The notes under the pieces were generated by a model. That model worked only from the letters and a program-made list of their open reading frames with translations. It was not told the origin of the DNA and ran no database searches. Made by a program: the position numbers and the translations under genes. Of a DNA stretch of 26,457 bases, positions 12,501 to 21,882 are shown in pieces; the first letter of the stretch is position 1; every line of letters starts with the position of its first letter. This DNA is from Plakobranchus ocellatus (Eukaryota; Mollusca; Gastropoda; Plakobranchidae), in contig BLXT01001485.1 of NCBI GenBank assembly GCA_019648995.1, positions 2,276,442 to 2,302,898 on the forward strand. Direction: 5' to 3'.

Positions 12501-15500
12501 TTCAAGTCAAATTCAATAAACAATAGAAAAAAAAATTCACAGTACTGAAAATCTGTGATATTATGAATTAGAAAAATAATGTTTAAGTGGGCTTAATTGA
12601 TACTGAACATGAAAAAATGCAGCTTACCTGATATAGTCCTTTCATTGGGACATTCAGAACATCGCCTTGTATTAGTATTTACATTTGTGCCACCACCACA
12701 TGTGATGCATTCCCATCCATCCTCTGACACAGCCTGAGTAGTAGGAAATAGGAGTGTTATAGCATAAGTATGATTTTTTTTTCATGATTGGCTTAAGGTA
12801 AAATAACAAAATCTTAAACGTTTATTCTTTTTTTTTTTTTTGCTAGCTCTTTTTTTTTTGTTTACTTGCCAACCAGCTAGACAATTAGTATTTTAATTTT
12901 TTTTTCATCCAATACTGAAGTGGAAAGGAATTGAAGAGGAAGCATATGCATTTGCTTAAATTAGACTGAAATTCCAAATAAAACAAATATTAATACAGCA
13001 CCTTCCCTGGACAGTACAAGCAGCCAATAACATTTATTCGCCAAAATTTAATGGCTTATGAGTTAAGAAGAAGAAAAAGGAAAAAAAATAAATGAAACAG
13101 CTTGCAACCAAGCATTGAATCTTCAAAAAACTTTTAAGGTTTTTTTCTCATGCAAAGAAAATTAGAATACGTGATGTTTTTCAAGGCTTGACTACTATAT
13201 TACAAACAAAATTTTTGCACTGAATATAACTTTGGTATTAAATTCCTATCACATCATGTCAAAACAAGGAAATATAATTTACTTTAACAGGCACTAAAAA
13301 AAAATATGTCAGTATGTTTTAAAAAGTTCAATTCATAAATCAATTGCACGTTGTAATTTATAGTTGCCCAATTAACATTACTGAAAGCTGCATCCTCTGA
13401 GGCAAAAAAAAACCCGATCATTTTGTGAGATTTACTAGTGATTAATTTTCACTTATTGGAGCTGAAATTAAAAATGAGTTCAATGTAATTTTTTTTCATT
13501 GGTTCTTATTTTCATTTATACTAAAAAAAAGCTGCTATTTATTAATGAAGAGCATAATATTTAGCAAAACAATGCACTATCTTAAATACAAAAATGAGTC
13601 ATAATTGTAGTAAGCACGGCAACATAAAGTAATCTCTTTTTGGCAAGTGTTTCAGCCCTAAACTTCTGACAATCATAAGAGGACTAGACCACACCAAGAT
13701 CATGACTTTCAGAGTCCCTGTGCTGCTATTGTTCCAAGCTGCGGAAACTTACCACAATTCTCTAAGCTGTTACATATAGAAAGCTGCCAACCATTGGAGT
13801 AAATTAGATTGCTTACTCACTCCTCCAACCCCAATTTCCACTGATATTATTTTTCATTGTTTCACATGGTGCTTTTAGAGCTTTCATTCATCTCTTGCAA
13901 TTGATGGATACTTTTCTTCTGAAGATTGAAGGTTGATGTTTTATAAGACACCACCCACTAGTATGCTGAATAAACTGAAAACTTGATATTCCATCCGTTT
14001 CGTGATTGAAAAGCTAAAGACGCTAAAATTTGATCTTATCTCTTTCAAGAAAGGAAAACTAAACTTACATTTGGGCAAAGTTGACAGGTAACATTTTTTC
14101 CACCAAAGTTTTTAACATAGCGGTATCCTGGCTGGCATATACAAGACAAACCTGGGGAAAAAAAAGAATTACAAAAAAAAGTCTTGAGCGATTAATGCTT
14201 TATCACTTCAACAAATCCTACATAGATCCTTTTCCAAGTCAACTGTTTGTTTGTTGTGAAAGATCTTAGGCACTTTAACCTGGGATTTTCATTGTATTAA
14301 TTGAACCAGTCAGCTATATAACAAGAAATCATAGATATGAGGAAGCAAAACATTCTTTATTATTCAATCAGTTCTTGTTGATTCAGATAAACTGAGGACA
14401 TCATCATCTTAAATCCAAGATTTTTTTTTTTTTTTTGCGTGTGTATGTCCAAGCACCGTGGCCTATATGCTTCCTATTTTTTTTTCACTTGGAAAAGGTA
14501 TGGAAGGGGCGAGCATTTGCAATAATTATATAAGATTTCCTACTGAATGAAAGGAATTAACATCAACATACAGCACTGGAAGACCTACAACTGATTAAAT
14601 TTCAAAGTCATGCCCAGAAAAGGGGGCTGCCCCATGGGAAGTTCTAAATTGTGATGTAACTATTGTAAGCTTTGAAAGTAGGCAGTAAATAATATAAAAA
14701 AAGTTTCAGCATAAATTTTTTAAAAGGCATTTGAGATTATGAGAATAATCCCCAGCATAATTTGAAAAAGCCAGTATAAACATCAAAATAACCCTCTGGC
14801 ATGAATGAAAAAGCCACTAAAATATTTTTCAAAATTGTTCATGCTCTTATACAGGCCAGATGCAAAGACAGCCAATAGCCAGGCATATGTAGCCTTTCCT
14901 TCACAGACTTTTAAAGAACAACCCACCATTCAAATTTGATTACCAGGACTAGACTAACATTTAACAATGCACATGAATAACAGAGTAAAAGATTCAATGC
15001 ATGTTGAATTGGTGATTAAAAAAAAACATTAAAAGAAAGAAATTCTTGTTGTCAGACTGGGAAAAATAAGAGGGAAAAAAATTTTGAGTATGATTGGGGC
15101 AAACTGGTAAGTTATTGAATGCCTGAGGAAAAGAAAAGACAATGGTAACATTTTTTTTTATTTGAGCAAAGAATGTACTTAAGCTGAGCCTATTTCAAAC
15201 ATACCTACTGTGTACTAATAAATAAAAGATAAAACACAAAAGAATGAAAATAATACTAGTCGTATTTTGGAAATTCAAGAGTGTTGAGGAGAAAGCAACA
15301 GTCAAAAACGATGTGAAATATGTAAATCATGAAGATCAAACATTTTCTCTTTCATATTCTCTATGCTTATTCTTTTAGTGTTAAAAATTAAAAACATAAA
15401 CAAAAATAAAAACAAAATTTTGACTTTTACTCATAACAAACCTAAAAAAAAAATTCATCCCTGCTCTTAAAAGCCACTCCTTTGAAAGGCAATTTATTTG

Positions 15501-16890
15501 TGATTATCTTTGGATAGCACTTATTCTCTACTAGACCTGGAAATGATCACTGGTAGTAGAAATCAAGAAAAATCTAATCTGTGTTTGAGGGTGGGCTAAC
15601 AATTTATTTCTTAAAATCAATGCGGATAAAATTAACCTCAATTTTACTGATTTTCTTTACAAAGCAATAAAATTCAGTTTCCTAGGCCAATTTTACACTA
15701 TGATTGATCTTTTCAATGATTTTGAATGTATGAGACGCTTTAAAATCTGTCTCACGATGAACATAGCATGCTTCTTATCTGTGTACTGATCTATATTTTT
15801 GCCAAGGACTTCAAATAGATTTAGTTTTTCCACTTCACCTTTATCATTTCTATTCCCGTGAAATCCCTTTTTAGTTGTATTGCTGCTTATTACTAGTAAC
15901 TACTGCATCATTCAGACTCAGATTTTTTTTTTCAATCACAATATCATATGCGCAAACAAAACAAAGTTCTCTGAATTTTTGCAGCAAAAAGTTTCATGAA
16001 CAAAATCAGTAACCAGAATATTAAAGACAAGTGCAACACCTAGAGAGAGGGAGGGGGGTACTGGGTTCAATTTGGTTCATCGGGTCAAATTTTCACTGTG
16101 GGTGTTTTATAAACTTTGTCCAATTTGTAATCATCTGAATAGAGTTTTGAGGCCTAAATGTGGCTACAAAAATCTTTTATTGTAAATTAAAAATTGCTAG
16201 CTCCAAGAGAGTTTATGTAGGCCTGCTACCCCTTGCAAAACATACTATATTATTTATCAATGGAAAGTTCACATCTCAGCCTCCCTATTGATGCCACCAG
16301 AACTACTATACATGGACATAAAATTTTAATAAATTTTTTGAAGAAGCGAACTCCATTCATAACCATTACCATATATGGAGCGTCTGTCCTAGTTCCATGG
16401 TTTTTACTCTAGCTGTGTTGATTTTGCATATGGAGATTTCCAACTCCTAAGTTTATGCATGGACGTTAGCCCTGCAAGCTGTTACCACCCAATGAAATCA
16501 TAGCGTGGTCATCTGTTCCTGTGCTGTTTTGTTTACACAATGCTTTGTTGGTTTTTGAGTGCAGTTTTCAGCCAGTTTTGTACTCGAGTGAGCGCCAGCA
16601 TAAATTGGATGTAAGAAAATGGTCTAAAGGAGATGAATGCTACAGGAAGAGCTTGAGAGAACTGAATGAGGCTCATCTTATGGAGCTGTTCAGATTTTAT
16701 CGGCTATTTTCTCAAAATGACTTTTTTTTCGGACAAATGTTCTTATAACTTTGATGTTTATCATAAGATTAGTCTGAAACTTGCTATAAAGTTTCAGGGC
16801 AGCAATGTCTTACTTTTCCACTACGTTTTTTGGAATCACATCAATAAATATATATTTTTTTTAAATTTTTATTTATCCACAAATTTGTTG

Positions 16891-16928
<38 letters not shown>

Positions 16929-18463
16929 GTTTCAAAAGTTCATTTAAAAATTCCCTTTTTTTCCTAACCACAAAAGTTTACTTGAAAACCTTCAAATTTA
17001 GTGTAAAACATGTTCCCTTTTAGAAAAAGTTGATATTTCTTATTTAGTCCCAAAGTTATAACTTTAAAAATTGTCTTTATTCGAGATGGCTGACATTTTT
17101 TTTTTTTTGTCGCCATGCCAACTGTAATTAAAAAAAAAACACCTCAATTTGGTTATGTCACTTTTTGGGGGTCATATATAACAATTAAACCATTCATAAA
17201 GGTTTCATTTAAGAAATTTTAAAAAATTACCCTGAGTTCCGAAATTGTCCTTAAAACTCTTCCCAGTCTTATTAACTCTTAATCATAAAGCTGCCATAGA
17301 AAGATCTACTTGATATTTTATATCCTGGATATGGTCCACTTTCAGTTTTACTTAGCATAATTTTAATCAAGATATACTTCTACTGCTGTGATTTTTTAAA
17401 ATGTTAGTCAAATATATATGCACATTGCCATCATAAGATATTTCCATGCAGTTAGAATCGTGGAGGATATTCAAAATCTACGAATGTACTCCTGAAACCT
17501 CAAAGAGTGAGAATTGTAAAAGAATTCACCATACCTGACATTTTTTATGAGCAAATATTGAAAAAATTAATGGTAAAGAACAGGAGCTGAGTTAAATTAG
17601 TCTCATCTAGTCATATATGTTGATGTTGCACAACAAGCTCACATTTTGTTAGATGTTTACATTTTGAAGATTGATAGTATTAGAAAGATGAAATTAACGC
17701 TATTCAATAGTCACTTTTGCCAGTCCTTACATTTGCTAAAAAAAAAAGTTGACAGGAATCACAATTGCATGCTGTGATATGTTACACTGTTATCCTATGG
17801 CTTAATAGACTATTGAGACAACCATGTTTATACTCAAATGCTAAGACATGTATTTTTCATGCTATTATTCTTCACCCACCAAATCCTACACCCCAAAAGA
17901 AAAAAAATGAAGAAAATGTATTTTTGATTAAAGATCAGTCATAAAGATCAAGAAATATATAAATATTCATAAAAGATTTTTATTAAACTTGCTTTTTATT
18001 TAAACAAGCGAAATTCCATGGATGTTACATTCACCTAAAAAACAACAACAACAACAAAAAACAATTGCACAGGACATTGCAAACAGCATTAATAAAAGAT
18101 ACCTTCTACGATAATGATGTTAATCCATGGGGTTTGCTGGTTTCCAAAAACAGAAATAACAATTGCTCAGATTACAAATTAACATAGGCCTAATGATCAC
18201 ACCTTCAAAAACTCTGAGCTGGTCTGATTATGAAAACTCACATAAGGTTGTGTGTGTTATGCATTGAAGTTGTAATTTAATAGATGACTGTTTTTCACTC
18301 TGACTGAGCAAGCACCGAGTTTGCTGATTTGAGTTCCTTTGCTTCAAGCTCCCTCTGTGAGTAAAATCGGTGGCTTAACACTCGACCCATTCGCGCCAGA
18401 TGCCAGAGAGAGAGAGAGGGGGGAGAGGGAGGAAGGGGGAGAGGAAGAGAGAGAGACGGAGTG

Positions 18464-18501
<38 letters not shown>

Positions 18502-18744
18502 CGTAAAGTAATATGAATTTCACCTACCGTCAGTGCTTTGTAGCTGGAAAGTTGAATTTTCGGAACACTGAGAACATTTCAGTGTCGCAGAATTGAAGAA
18601 TTCAGCAAATCCATCTGTTGACGAGGAGCCTGTCTTACAGTCTGATGGCGTTTGATAAACCTCTTTTGAATTTGGATTTTGGGAATTTGAAGAGATAATC
18701 AATTGCGCGCACAAAACAATCAGGAATGCAGGCCGAGACGCCAT
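262..18744 (-). CDS. TMEM67: Meckelin (transmembrane protein 67), 5' part, 14 exons, partial at the left edge
   Basis: The 14 exons join without a frame break into 589 codons. Exon order from the start is 18744-18528, 14151-14069, 12733-12628, 12370-12274, 11515-11422, 10085-10020, 8770-8705, 8050-7926, 7671-7410, 7091-7028, 6283-6179, 5126-5049, 2681-2533, 516-262. What I see: a signal peptide (residues 1-22), a cysteine-rich part with CxxC and CxC pairs (about 36-204), a soluble ectodomain (about 205-520) and two membrane helices (about 522-544 and 561-588). Blocks such as EIYLRY, LTRRFFLVDN and VTYEMSQS match the human meckelin blocks DVYLEY, LTRRIFLVDA and VTYEMDHG, which I know from memory. 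Human meckelin has 995 residues, so the last ~400 residues are off the window. In animals meckelin sits in the ciliary transition zone with the MKS module, and its cysteine-rich ectodomain is linked to Wnt5a signalling; human mutations cause Meckel and Joubert syndromes. No stop or frameshift was seen, so it looks functional. Confidence 0.95.
517..2532 (-). other. TMEM67 intron 13
   Basis: 2016 nt of AT-rich intron. Short open frames here have no family signature. A T-run followed by G5AG4 lies near 2169-2191. I see no repeat, RNA or exon. Confidence 0.8.
2533..2681 (-). CDS. TMEM67: TMEM67 exon 13
   Basis: Acceptor TTGTTCTCAG and donor TTCAG|GTGAAA. Completes Glu455 and encodes residues 456-504, ending in phase 0. 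ITLRVNLLPDTTEGRISVPY fits human [20 protein letters not shown], followed by an acidic DIEYDD segment. Confidence 0.94.
3650..3792. repeat. 69-bp tandem duplication, two full copies plus 5 bases
   Basis: Copy 1 is 3650-3718 and copy 2 is 3719-3787, followed by the first 5 bases of a third. I count three mismatches in 69. Both start GTTTTATCACTATATACCAT. Because 69 is a multiple of 3, an open frame here repeats its own peptide (RVSFTLITIDGF); that is a by-product and not evidence for a gene. Confidence 0.92.
4164..4333. repeat. Degenerate triplet repeat (GTA/GTG/GCA)n
   Basis: About 170 bp in which GTA, GTG and GCA triplets recur (GTAGTAGTAGCAGCAGTAGT near the start, TAGTAGTAGTAGCAGCAGTG near the end) with interruptions. 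It lies in intron 12 and behaves like an ageing microsatellite. Confidence 0.85.
5049..5126 (-). CDS. TMEM67: TMEM67 exon 12
   Basis: Acceptor CCCCATAG and donor CAAG|GTATGC. Encodes residues 429-454 plus one base. WQLTRRFFLVDNVATKT is nearly the human WLLTRRIFLVDAVSGRE block. Confidence 0.95.
5127..6178 (-). other. TMEM67 intron 11
   Basis: 1052 nt AT-rich intron. Nothing recognisable beyond A-runs near 5400-5440. Confidence 0.8.
6179..6283 (-). CDS. TMEM67: TMEM67 exon 11
   Basis: Acceptor TTCTGTTAG and donor AGAG|GTAAAT. Completes Tyr394 and encodes residues 395-428 plus one base. LRYISTESGSTETIFKIPVL matches human LEYTDENQHQYILAVPVL. Confidence 0.92.
6284..7027 (-). other. TMEM67 intron 10
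   Basis: 744 nt AT-rich intron with A/T runs (for example 6333-6346). No other feature seen. Confidence 0.8.
7028..7091 (-). CDS. TMEM67: TMEM67 exon 10
   Basis: Acceptor TTTTTTCAG. Encodes residues 373-393 plus one base of Tyr394 (CQISASSLWDEVKYPLRFCE then I). The donor ATAT|GTATCC is weak; it was chosen because phase 1 is required by exon 11 and because it gives EIYLRY, matching human DVYLEY with 25 versus 24 residues from the Cys. A nearer GT (CTCAG|GTTCTG) gives the wrong phase. Confidence 0.87.
7092..7409 (-). other. TMEM67 intron 9
   Basis: 318 nt, very A-rich on the plus strand, with loose AAT/AAC triplets at 7110-7150. No gene content. Confidence 0.85.
7410..7671 (-). CDS. TMEM67: TMEM67 exon 9 (longest ectodomain exon)
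   Basis: Acceptor ATCACCAG and donor TCT|GTAAGT. Completes codon 285 and encodes residues 286-372. LDGNFLGFQEIQGNFLQLC and LNAAFVFGTYY match human IRGNFLKWQTLEGGVLQLC and LNAAYSFGTTY. The stretch before it is about 16 residues shorter than human, and acidic (DLNADDELERDD). Confidence 0.95.
7926..8050 (-). CDS. TMEM67: TMEM67 exon 8
   Basis: Acceptor GCAATGCAG and donor TCAA|GTAAGA. Encodes residues 244-284 plus two bases. SNITACQTLANMCMLTMY matches human ANLTSCQALGNMCVMNMN, one of the clearest blocks of the family. Cysteines at 251, 258 and 278. Confidence 0.95.
8051..8704 (-). other. TMEM67 intron 7
   Basis: 654 nt AT-rich intron with T-runs near 8151-8164 and 8400-8410. No other feature seen. 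Confidence 0.8.
8705..8770 (-). CDS. TMEM67: TMEM67 exon 7
   Basis: Acceptor TTTTTTTTTCAG and donor AGG|GTAAGT. Encodes residues 222-243 (NENPIQSIYLRNNLEN then VFYMCR), phase 0 at both ends. Similarity to human is weak here, but the distance to the flanking conserved cysteines is right (48 residues here, 50 in human). Confidence 0.88.
8771..10019 (-). other. TMEM67 intron 6
   Basis: 1249 nt AT-rich intron. It holds the hairpin at 8979-9052. The minus-strand open frame at 9732-9935 has no family signature and no place in the meckelin frame. Confidence 0.8.
8979..9052. repeat. Inverted repeat with 27-bp arms (hairpin)
   Basis: The left arm 8979-9005 (core GAATTACTTATTGTTTCTGG) is matched by its reverse complement at 9026-9052 with one mismatch, around a ~20-nt loop. 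A TTTCTTTAGAAAAAA word occurs just left of the left arm and again in the loop, so the region also carries a short direct repeat about 51 bp apart. This may be a fold-back element or a template-switch duplication. Confidence 0.88.
10020..10085 (-). CDS. TMEM67: TMEM67 exon 6
   Basis: Acceptor CTATTTACAG and donor GAG|GTATTT. Encodes residues 200-221, 22 codons in phase 0 at both ends. NGICYPVENRITGLD matches the human GGLCFSSTGNFPL segment that closes the cysteine-rich region. Confidence 0.92.
10086..11421 (-). other. TMEM67 intron 5
   Basis: 1336 nt. The minus-strand open frame at 10962-11264 shows no splice partners or motif. Nothing else seen. Confidence 0.75.
11422..11515 (-). CDS. TMEM67: TMEM67 exon 5 (cysteine-rich), weak donor
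   Basis: The acceptor follows a pyrimidine-rich tract (TCTCTCTAAG). Encodes residues 168-199, starting KCNRCSYTLSLRATQS, with CxxC 169/172 and CxC 191/193, matching human RCVRCEPTF and SCAC. The donor GCG|GTTGGT is poor (T at +3, G at -1 only) but it is the one that gives phase 0 into exon 6 and the expected NGICY join. The open frame runs past the donor to 11356, so only the splice model ends it here. Confidence 0.82.
11516..12273 (-). other. TMEM67 intron 4
   Basis: 758 nt AT-rich intron. No feature seen. Confidence 0.8.
12274..12370 (-). CDS. TMEM67: TMEM67 exon 4 (cysteine-rich)
   Basis: Acceptor TTTGTCATAG and donor GCAA|GTGAGT. Encodes residues 136-167 plus two bases of codon 168. LNGNLIDPNKQLSCVRC lines up with human INGTLLSQATCELC. 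It is needed to bridge exon 3 (phase 1) and exon 5 (which needs two bases), which supports the call independently of similarity. Confidence 0.9.
12628..12733 (-). CDS. TMEM67: TMEM67 exon 3 (cysteine-rich)
   Basis: Acceptor CTACTCAG and donor TCAG|GTAAGC. Encodes residues 101-135 plus one base. SEDGWECITC matches human TEDGWNCISC. CxxC pairs fall at 109/112 and 125/128. Confidence 0.94.
12734..14068 (-). other. TMEM67 intron 2
   Basis: 1335 nt AT-rich intron with long T-runs near 12829-12860. No exon or repeat seen. Confidence 0.8.
14069..14151 (-). CDS. TMEM67: TMEM67 exon 2 (cysteine-rich)
   Basis: Acceptor TTTCCCCAG and donor AAT|GTAAGT. Encodes residues 73-100, beginning GLSCICQPGYRYVKNFGG, the counterpart of human TSCVCLPGFQMISNNGG. 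Cysteines at 76, 78, 95 and 98 (one CxC and one CxxC). Ends in phase 0. Confidence 0.94.
16896..16921. repeat. (TA)13 microsatellite
   Basis: Uninterrupted TA dinucleotides after a T-run, followed by CACATATG. It causes the IYIYIYIY run of an open frame here, which I do not count as a gene. Confidence 0.95.
18405..18499. repeat. GA-rich purine tract (CT-rich on the TMEM67 strand)
   Basis: 95 bases with only two pyrimidines (18457 and 18462), including a perfect AG repeat at 18471-18499. On the transcript it is a long CU tract beginning 27 nt after the exon 1 donor. Such tracts can bind polypyrimidine-tract proteins in RNA or GAGA-type factors in DNA, and can form triplex DNA; which applies here is inference. 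Confidence 0.9.
18528..18744 (-). CDS. TMEM67: TMEM67 exon 1 (start codon, signal peptide)
   Basis: Encodes residues 1-72 plus one base of codon 73. The start is chosen because a hydrophobic signal peptide follows directly (MASRPAFLIVLCAQLI) and the ATG has A at -3 and G at +4. Cysteines at 36, 57 and 60 open the cysteine-rich region. The donor ACG|GTAGGT is set by the frame of exon 2; a second GT 4 nt further on (TAG|GTGAAA) would break the frame. The 5' UTR upstream of 18744 cannot be bounded from sequence alone. Confidence 0.93.
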
Positions 18745-19463
18745 ATTGGTATCTGTGCGTTGCTGTAAACATCCACAACAGTACGGAGGAAAATGGGGAT
18801 AAACATGTGAGAAATTAAAATATTCTAGATTTTATTATCTTAAATATAGCAACTTTTTTTTAGCTTGAATGAATAAAACATCTACACTTTCAAAGGAATT
18901 ATACATGTAGTTATTTTACATAGTAATACAAGACTACACAAAACTAAGGGCTAAGCCTTTGGCCAGACACAAAGAGGATGAGATATAATGCCAGGTTGTA
19001 GTCTTTAAAATAGCAAAGCTTAAAAAATAATATTTGAGTGTAATTGCAAAGGAATTAATAATTTAATATCATTCATTGTTTTAGAAAAAATATTATTATT
19101 ATTGATAAATAATGTTTTATTGATTTACCGGACACAACATAATTCTAATCCAATTTTTAAATTTAAAATATAGTTTACTTTCATTGAACAGCATGAGAGT
19201 TCCAATATAGTATAGCAGTGAATAATTTGTATTCATACACGATTCAGGCCGGAAATAGTTTGCAGCGCCCATAGGATAGATCTAGATGTTGATCTAATTT
19301 TTTTTAGCGCTCTCAAAACATTCAAAGTCAGATTGCAGTGAGATTGAATTTCAACGTTAGAGCTGTTTTCCAGATTAAACATATTTTAACTTTGTGAGTA
19401 TACGTTTATTTGAGTAAGTTCTTTTCACAACTTGTTCGTATCGAGAATCACAATCGTTGAATT
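18745..19463 (-). promoter_or_regulatory. TMEM67 5' UTR and probable promoter region
   Basis: The region immediately upstream of the signal-peptide start must carry the TMEM67 transcription start, unless a further 5' UTR exon exists. I see no TATA box at a convincing distance and no CpG-rich block. If the start-like site at 19468 on the other strand is real, this ~720-bp gap is a shared divergent promoter. Confidence 0.4.
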
Positions 19464-19475
19464 CAAGATGGCGGC
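19464..19475 (+). promoter_or_regulatory. YY1-like site CAAGATGGCGGC
   Basis: An exact AAGATGGCGGC core, the classic YY1 motif that in animal genes often overlaps a start codon or transcription start. The ATG at 19468 opens a 9-codon frame (MAASQVISV, stop at 19495-19497). It points away from TMEM67. Confidence 0.5.
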
Positions 19476-19497
19476 AAGTCAAGTCATCAGTGTTTGA

Positions 19498-21732
19498 GTC
19501 GACTGGGTGATACATTGATATTGTTATTTATTTATAGTCCTCAGACATATAGGGTTAGTTGATTAATTTATTCAGTTAAGTACGAGTACAGATATATCAC
19601 CGTTACAGTCAATAAAATCTATACGATTTCTGTGTCTTTTGCATTTGGGCAACACTTGGATAGGTCTTTCATTTTTTTTTTTTTTTTTTTTTAAACTTAG
19701 TATAGATCTTAATCAGAATGGCACCAAGCAATTTCCTTTGAAGGCTTTTGAATGGTGCTTTTTGTCATGATGTTGTGTGTACTGAATGCTCAGTTGCAAA
19801 TGGATAGTAAGAGAGATATGAACAAATATTGTGGAATTATGTACCCCGATTTTAAAGCCAAAGGTGCTTATAATCCAGCATGTTATCTGTAGGCCTAAAC
19901 ATTTACTGTTGGATCAACCTTATAATTATGGATGCATCAAAGGTTCTGGCCCACTCATAGGCCTGCACAAATTAATCCTATGCTATTACTATAACACATT
20001 AGCCTTAGCAAAGGTTAATTTTGGCAGTTATTTGATTGGTGGATAAAGCTGGCCTGCCAATGACATCAAAATCTAGATCTAACTATGTGGTTTGTTTTGA
20101 AGTTTCTTGAAAGGTTGAGATTATCTTTTAAAAATTAAATGTCATAAATCTAGGCCAAGGTTGTTAAAATTCTGTATTGATTTCAGATGGAGTATTATGC
20201 TGCATCTCTGAAAATGGGAAATTTGAAGTGGAAAAATAATCTGATTTACATGTTCTAAAAAAATGGAAGTCCAACATTCTGAAATTATCAAAAAGCAATG
20301 TTTATGTATTAATATATTTTAAATCATAAATTCTGTTTGAGAAGTAGATTCTTTAAAATTTACATTAGTAGCAATGATTAGATCTAGCTCTGTGCAATTA
20401 GTATTTCTAAAAAATATTACTTATTAGATGTGATTACTTATGTTTTAAAGGTAATGAGTGCATAAATGCACTGCACTTCTTATCAGTACAAAAAGTAATA
20501 ACTTTGTAAGAAGTTACTAAACAGGTGTTCTTTTCTTTTTAGTTTAAATTTTATGGGTGACTAGTTAGTGATTACAGACGTACAGTATAAAATAATTTGC
20601 AGTGATGCAATTCGTAATATATCTCTAAACTTGCAAGTTCTGATATATGCTAGTTCATCTTTTGACTCCATGAATACAGCACAGCAACATAAAATTGTTT
20701 TGAGCACTTAAAATTTTTTTTTTTTGAAAAATGCAAAACTTATTTTAAAGCAATGGTTATTCTGTGAAATCAGACTAAGGCATTGATATTTTGGAGGTCA
20801 CTGAAGTGTAAGAGAATTATAAAATCTATTTTTAAAATTTTCTCAGTATCCCACTACTTTTAGGTCTTACCAAAAGAATTAGATAAAGGCCACTTTGTGC
20901 AATTATTCACACCAAAAGTTTGCCCATTGTGAGAGAAATTGAAACTTTTAAAAAGTAAAATTAGCGAAAATATTAAGATGAAATCCCTTCCCACAACCAG
21001 AATCTTCAAGAAAAAAGAGCTGGCGTGAATATTTCAAAAGTCTTACACAACATATTTATGTCTGGATGTTTCTGTCTTGGTTTATATCCCATCATTATGA
21101 TCATTGGCTAAAGGGCATGAAAGTGATGATGACCAAGCTAAAATTTGCCTCCATCCACTGTCACTGTGTCCATCTTAAAATTTTAAGTTGAAAAATCTTT
21201 TTCACTAGTTTTTGTACATTTAAGTCAAGAGTTACATCAATATTGCTCATAATTTTAGGAAAATGTAGCTGATGGAGTCGAGCTTCTAAACCCATGCAGT
21301 TATTGCCAGTTTTTTAAACATAATTTCATCTTATTTCTAAAGGCTTTAAATGATCTGAGTCTCACCAGTATGAAAAACCAAAATTATGTGGTCTAGAAAG
21401 ATTGGTTGAATTTTAGAGTTGGTAGAAATTAAGGCATTCAATTCTCATCAAAGTAATGATGTATATCAACTTGGAAAGATTTCCAGTCATGCATACCAAG
21501 TGATATCCCAAAATGTAATGACAAAATAAAGGCAATTCCAGTTAATTGTGGAAAAGTTATAGTTCACTAAAAATTGTTAATCCTAACAAAAAATAATTTG
21601 ATTAAAAAACAAAGATATTTTTAAACTGTGAACACTCAGTGCCCTGGGATCATAATGATGAGCTCTGTAATGTAAGACAAGAGATTCAAAGGAATTTTGT
21701 CCTCTTTCAGATGATTTAATCGTTATCTTAAG
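19498..21732. other. Intergenic, no gene recognised
   Basis: AT-rich DNA with T-runs (19672-19692, 20709-20724). The plus open frame at 19831-20046 has no motif. A small perfect stem (AGTGCAT, AA loop, ATGCACT) lies at 20457-20472. Nothing else supported. Confidence 0.7.
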
Positions 21733-21818
21733 TCATACTGTGATGTGACAAGCTGGAAGGAGTTCTATCATCCACTTTTTAACCTCGTCTGGACATTCCG
21801 AAATCTTCTCATCAACTT
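21733..21818 (-). other. Weak candidate terminal coding exon, minus strand
   Basis: After a possible acceptor (TTTTATCAG, with a pyrimidine run just upstream) the frame reads VDEKISECPDEVKKWMIELL, then PACHITV and a TGA at 21733-21735. The frame stays open for 49 codons back to 21882. The charge pattern resembles a real helix-forming protein tail, but I recognise no family and no partner exon. It may equally be chance or an old repeat. Confidence 0.25.
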
Positions 21819-21882
21819 CTGATAAAACATCCATGAGTAAAAGAAGGGGATAGAAGCATTGGTTAAAATTTTTCCATAGAAA

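Larger units (their letters stand above)
14152..18527 (-). other. TMEM67 intron 1
   Basis: 4376 nt, the longest intron. It contains a TA microsatellite (16896-16921), a segment at about 16020-17250 whose texture differs from the rest and may be an old repeat insertion, and a purine tract near the donor. Remaining parts are plain AT-rich sequence. A first intron of this size often carries regulatory sites, but I cannot name any. Confidence 0.8.

Noticed and set aside
16666..16947. 93-codon plus-strand frame ending in IYIYIY
   Set aside because: Made partly from the TA microsatellite and poly-T; no coding character in the rest.
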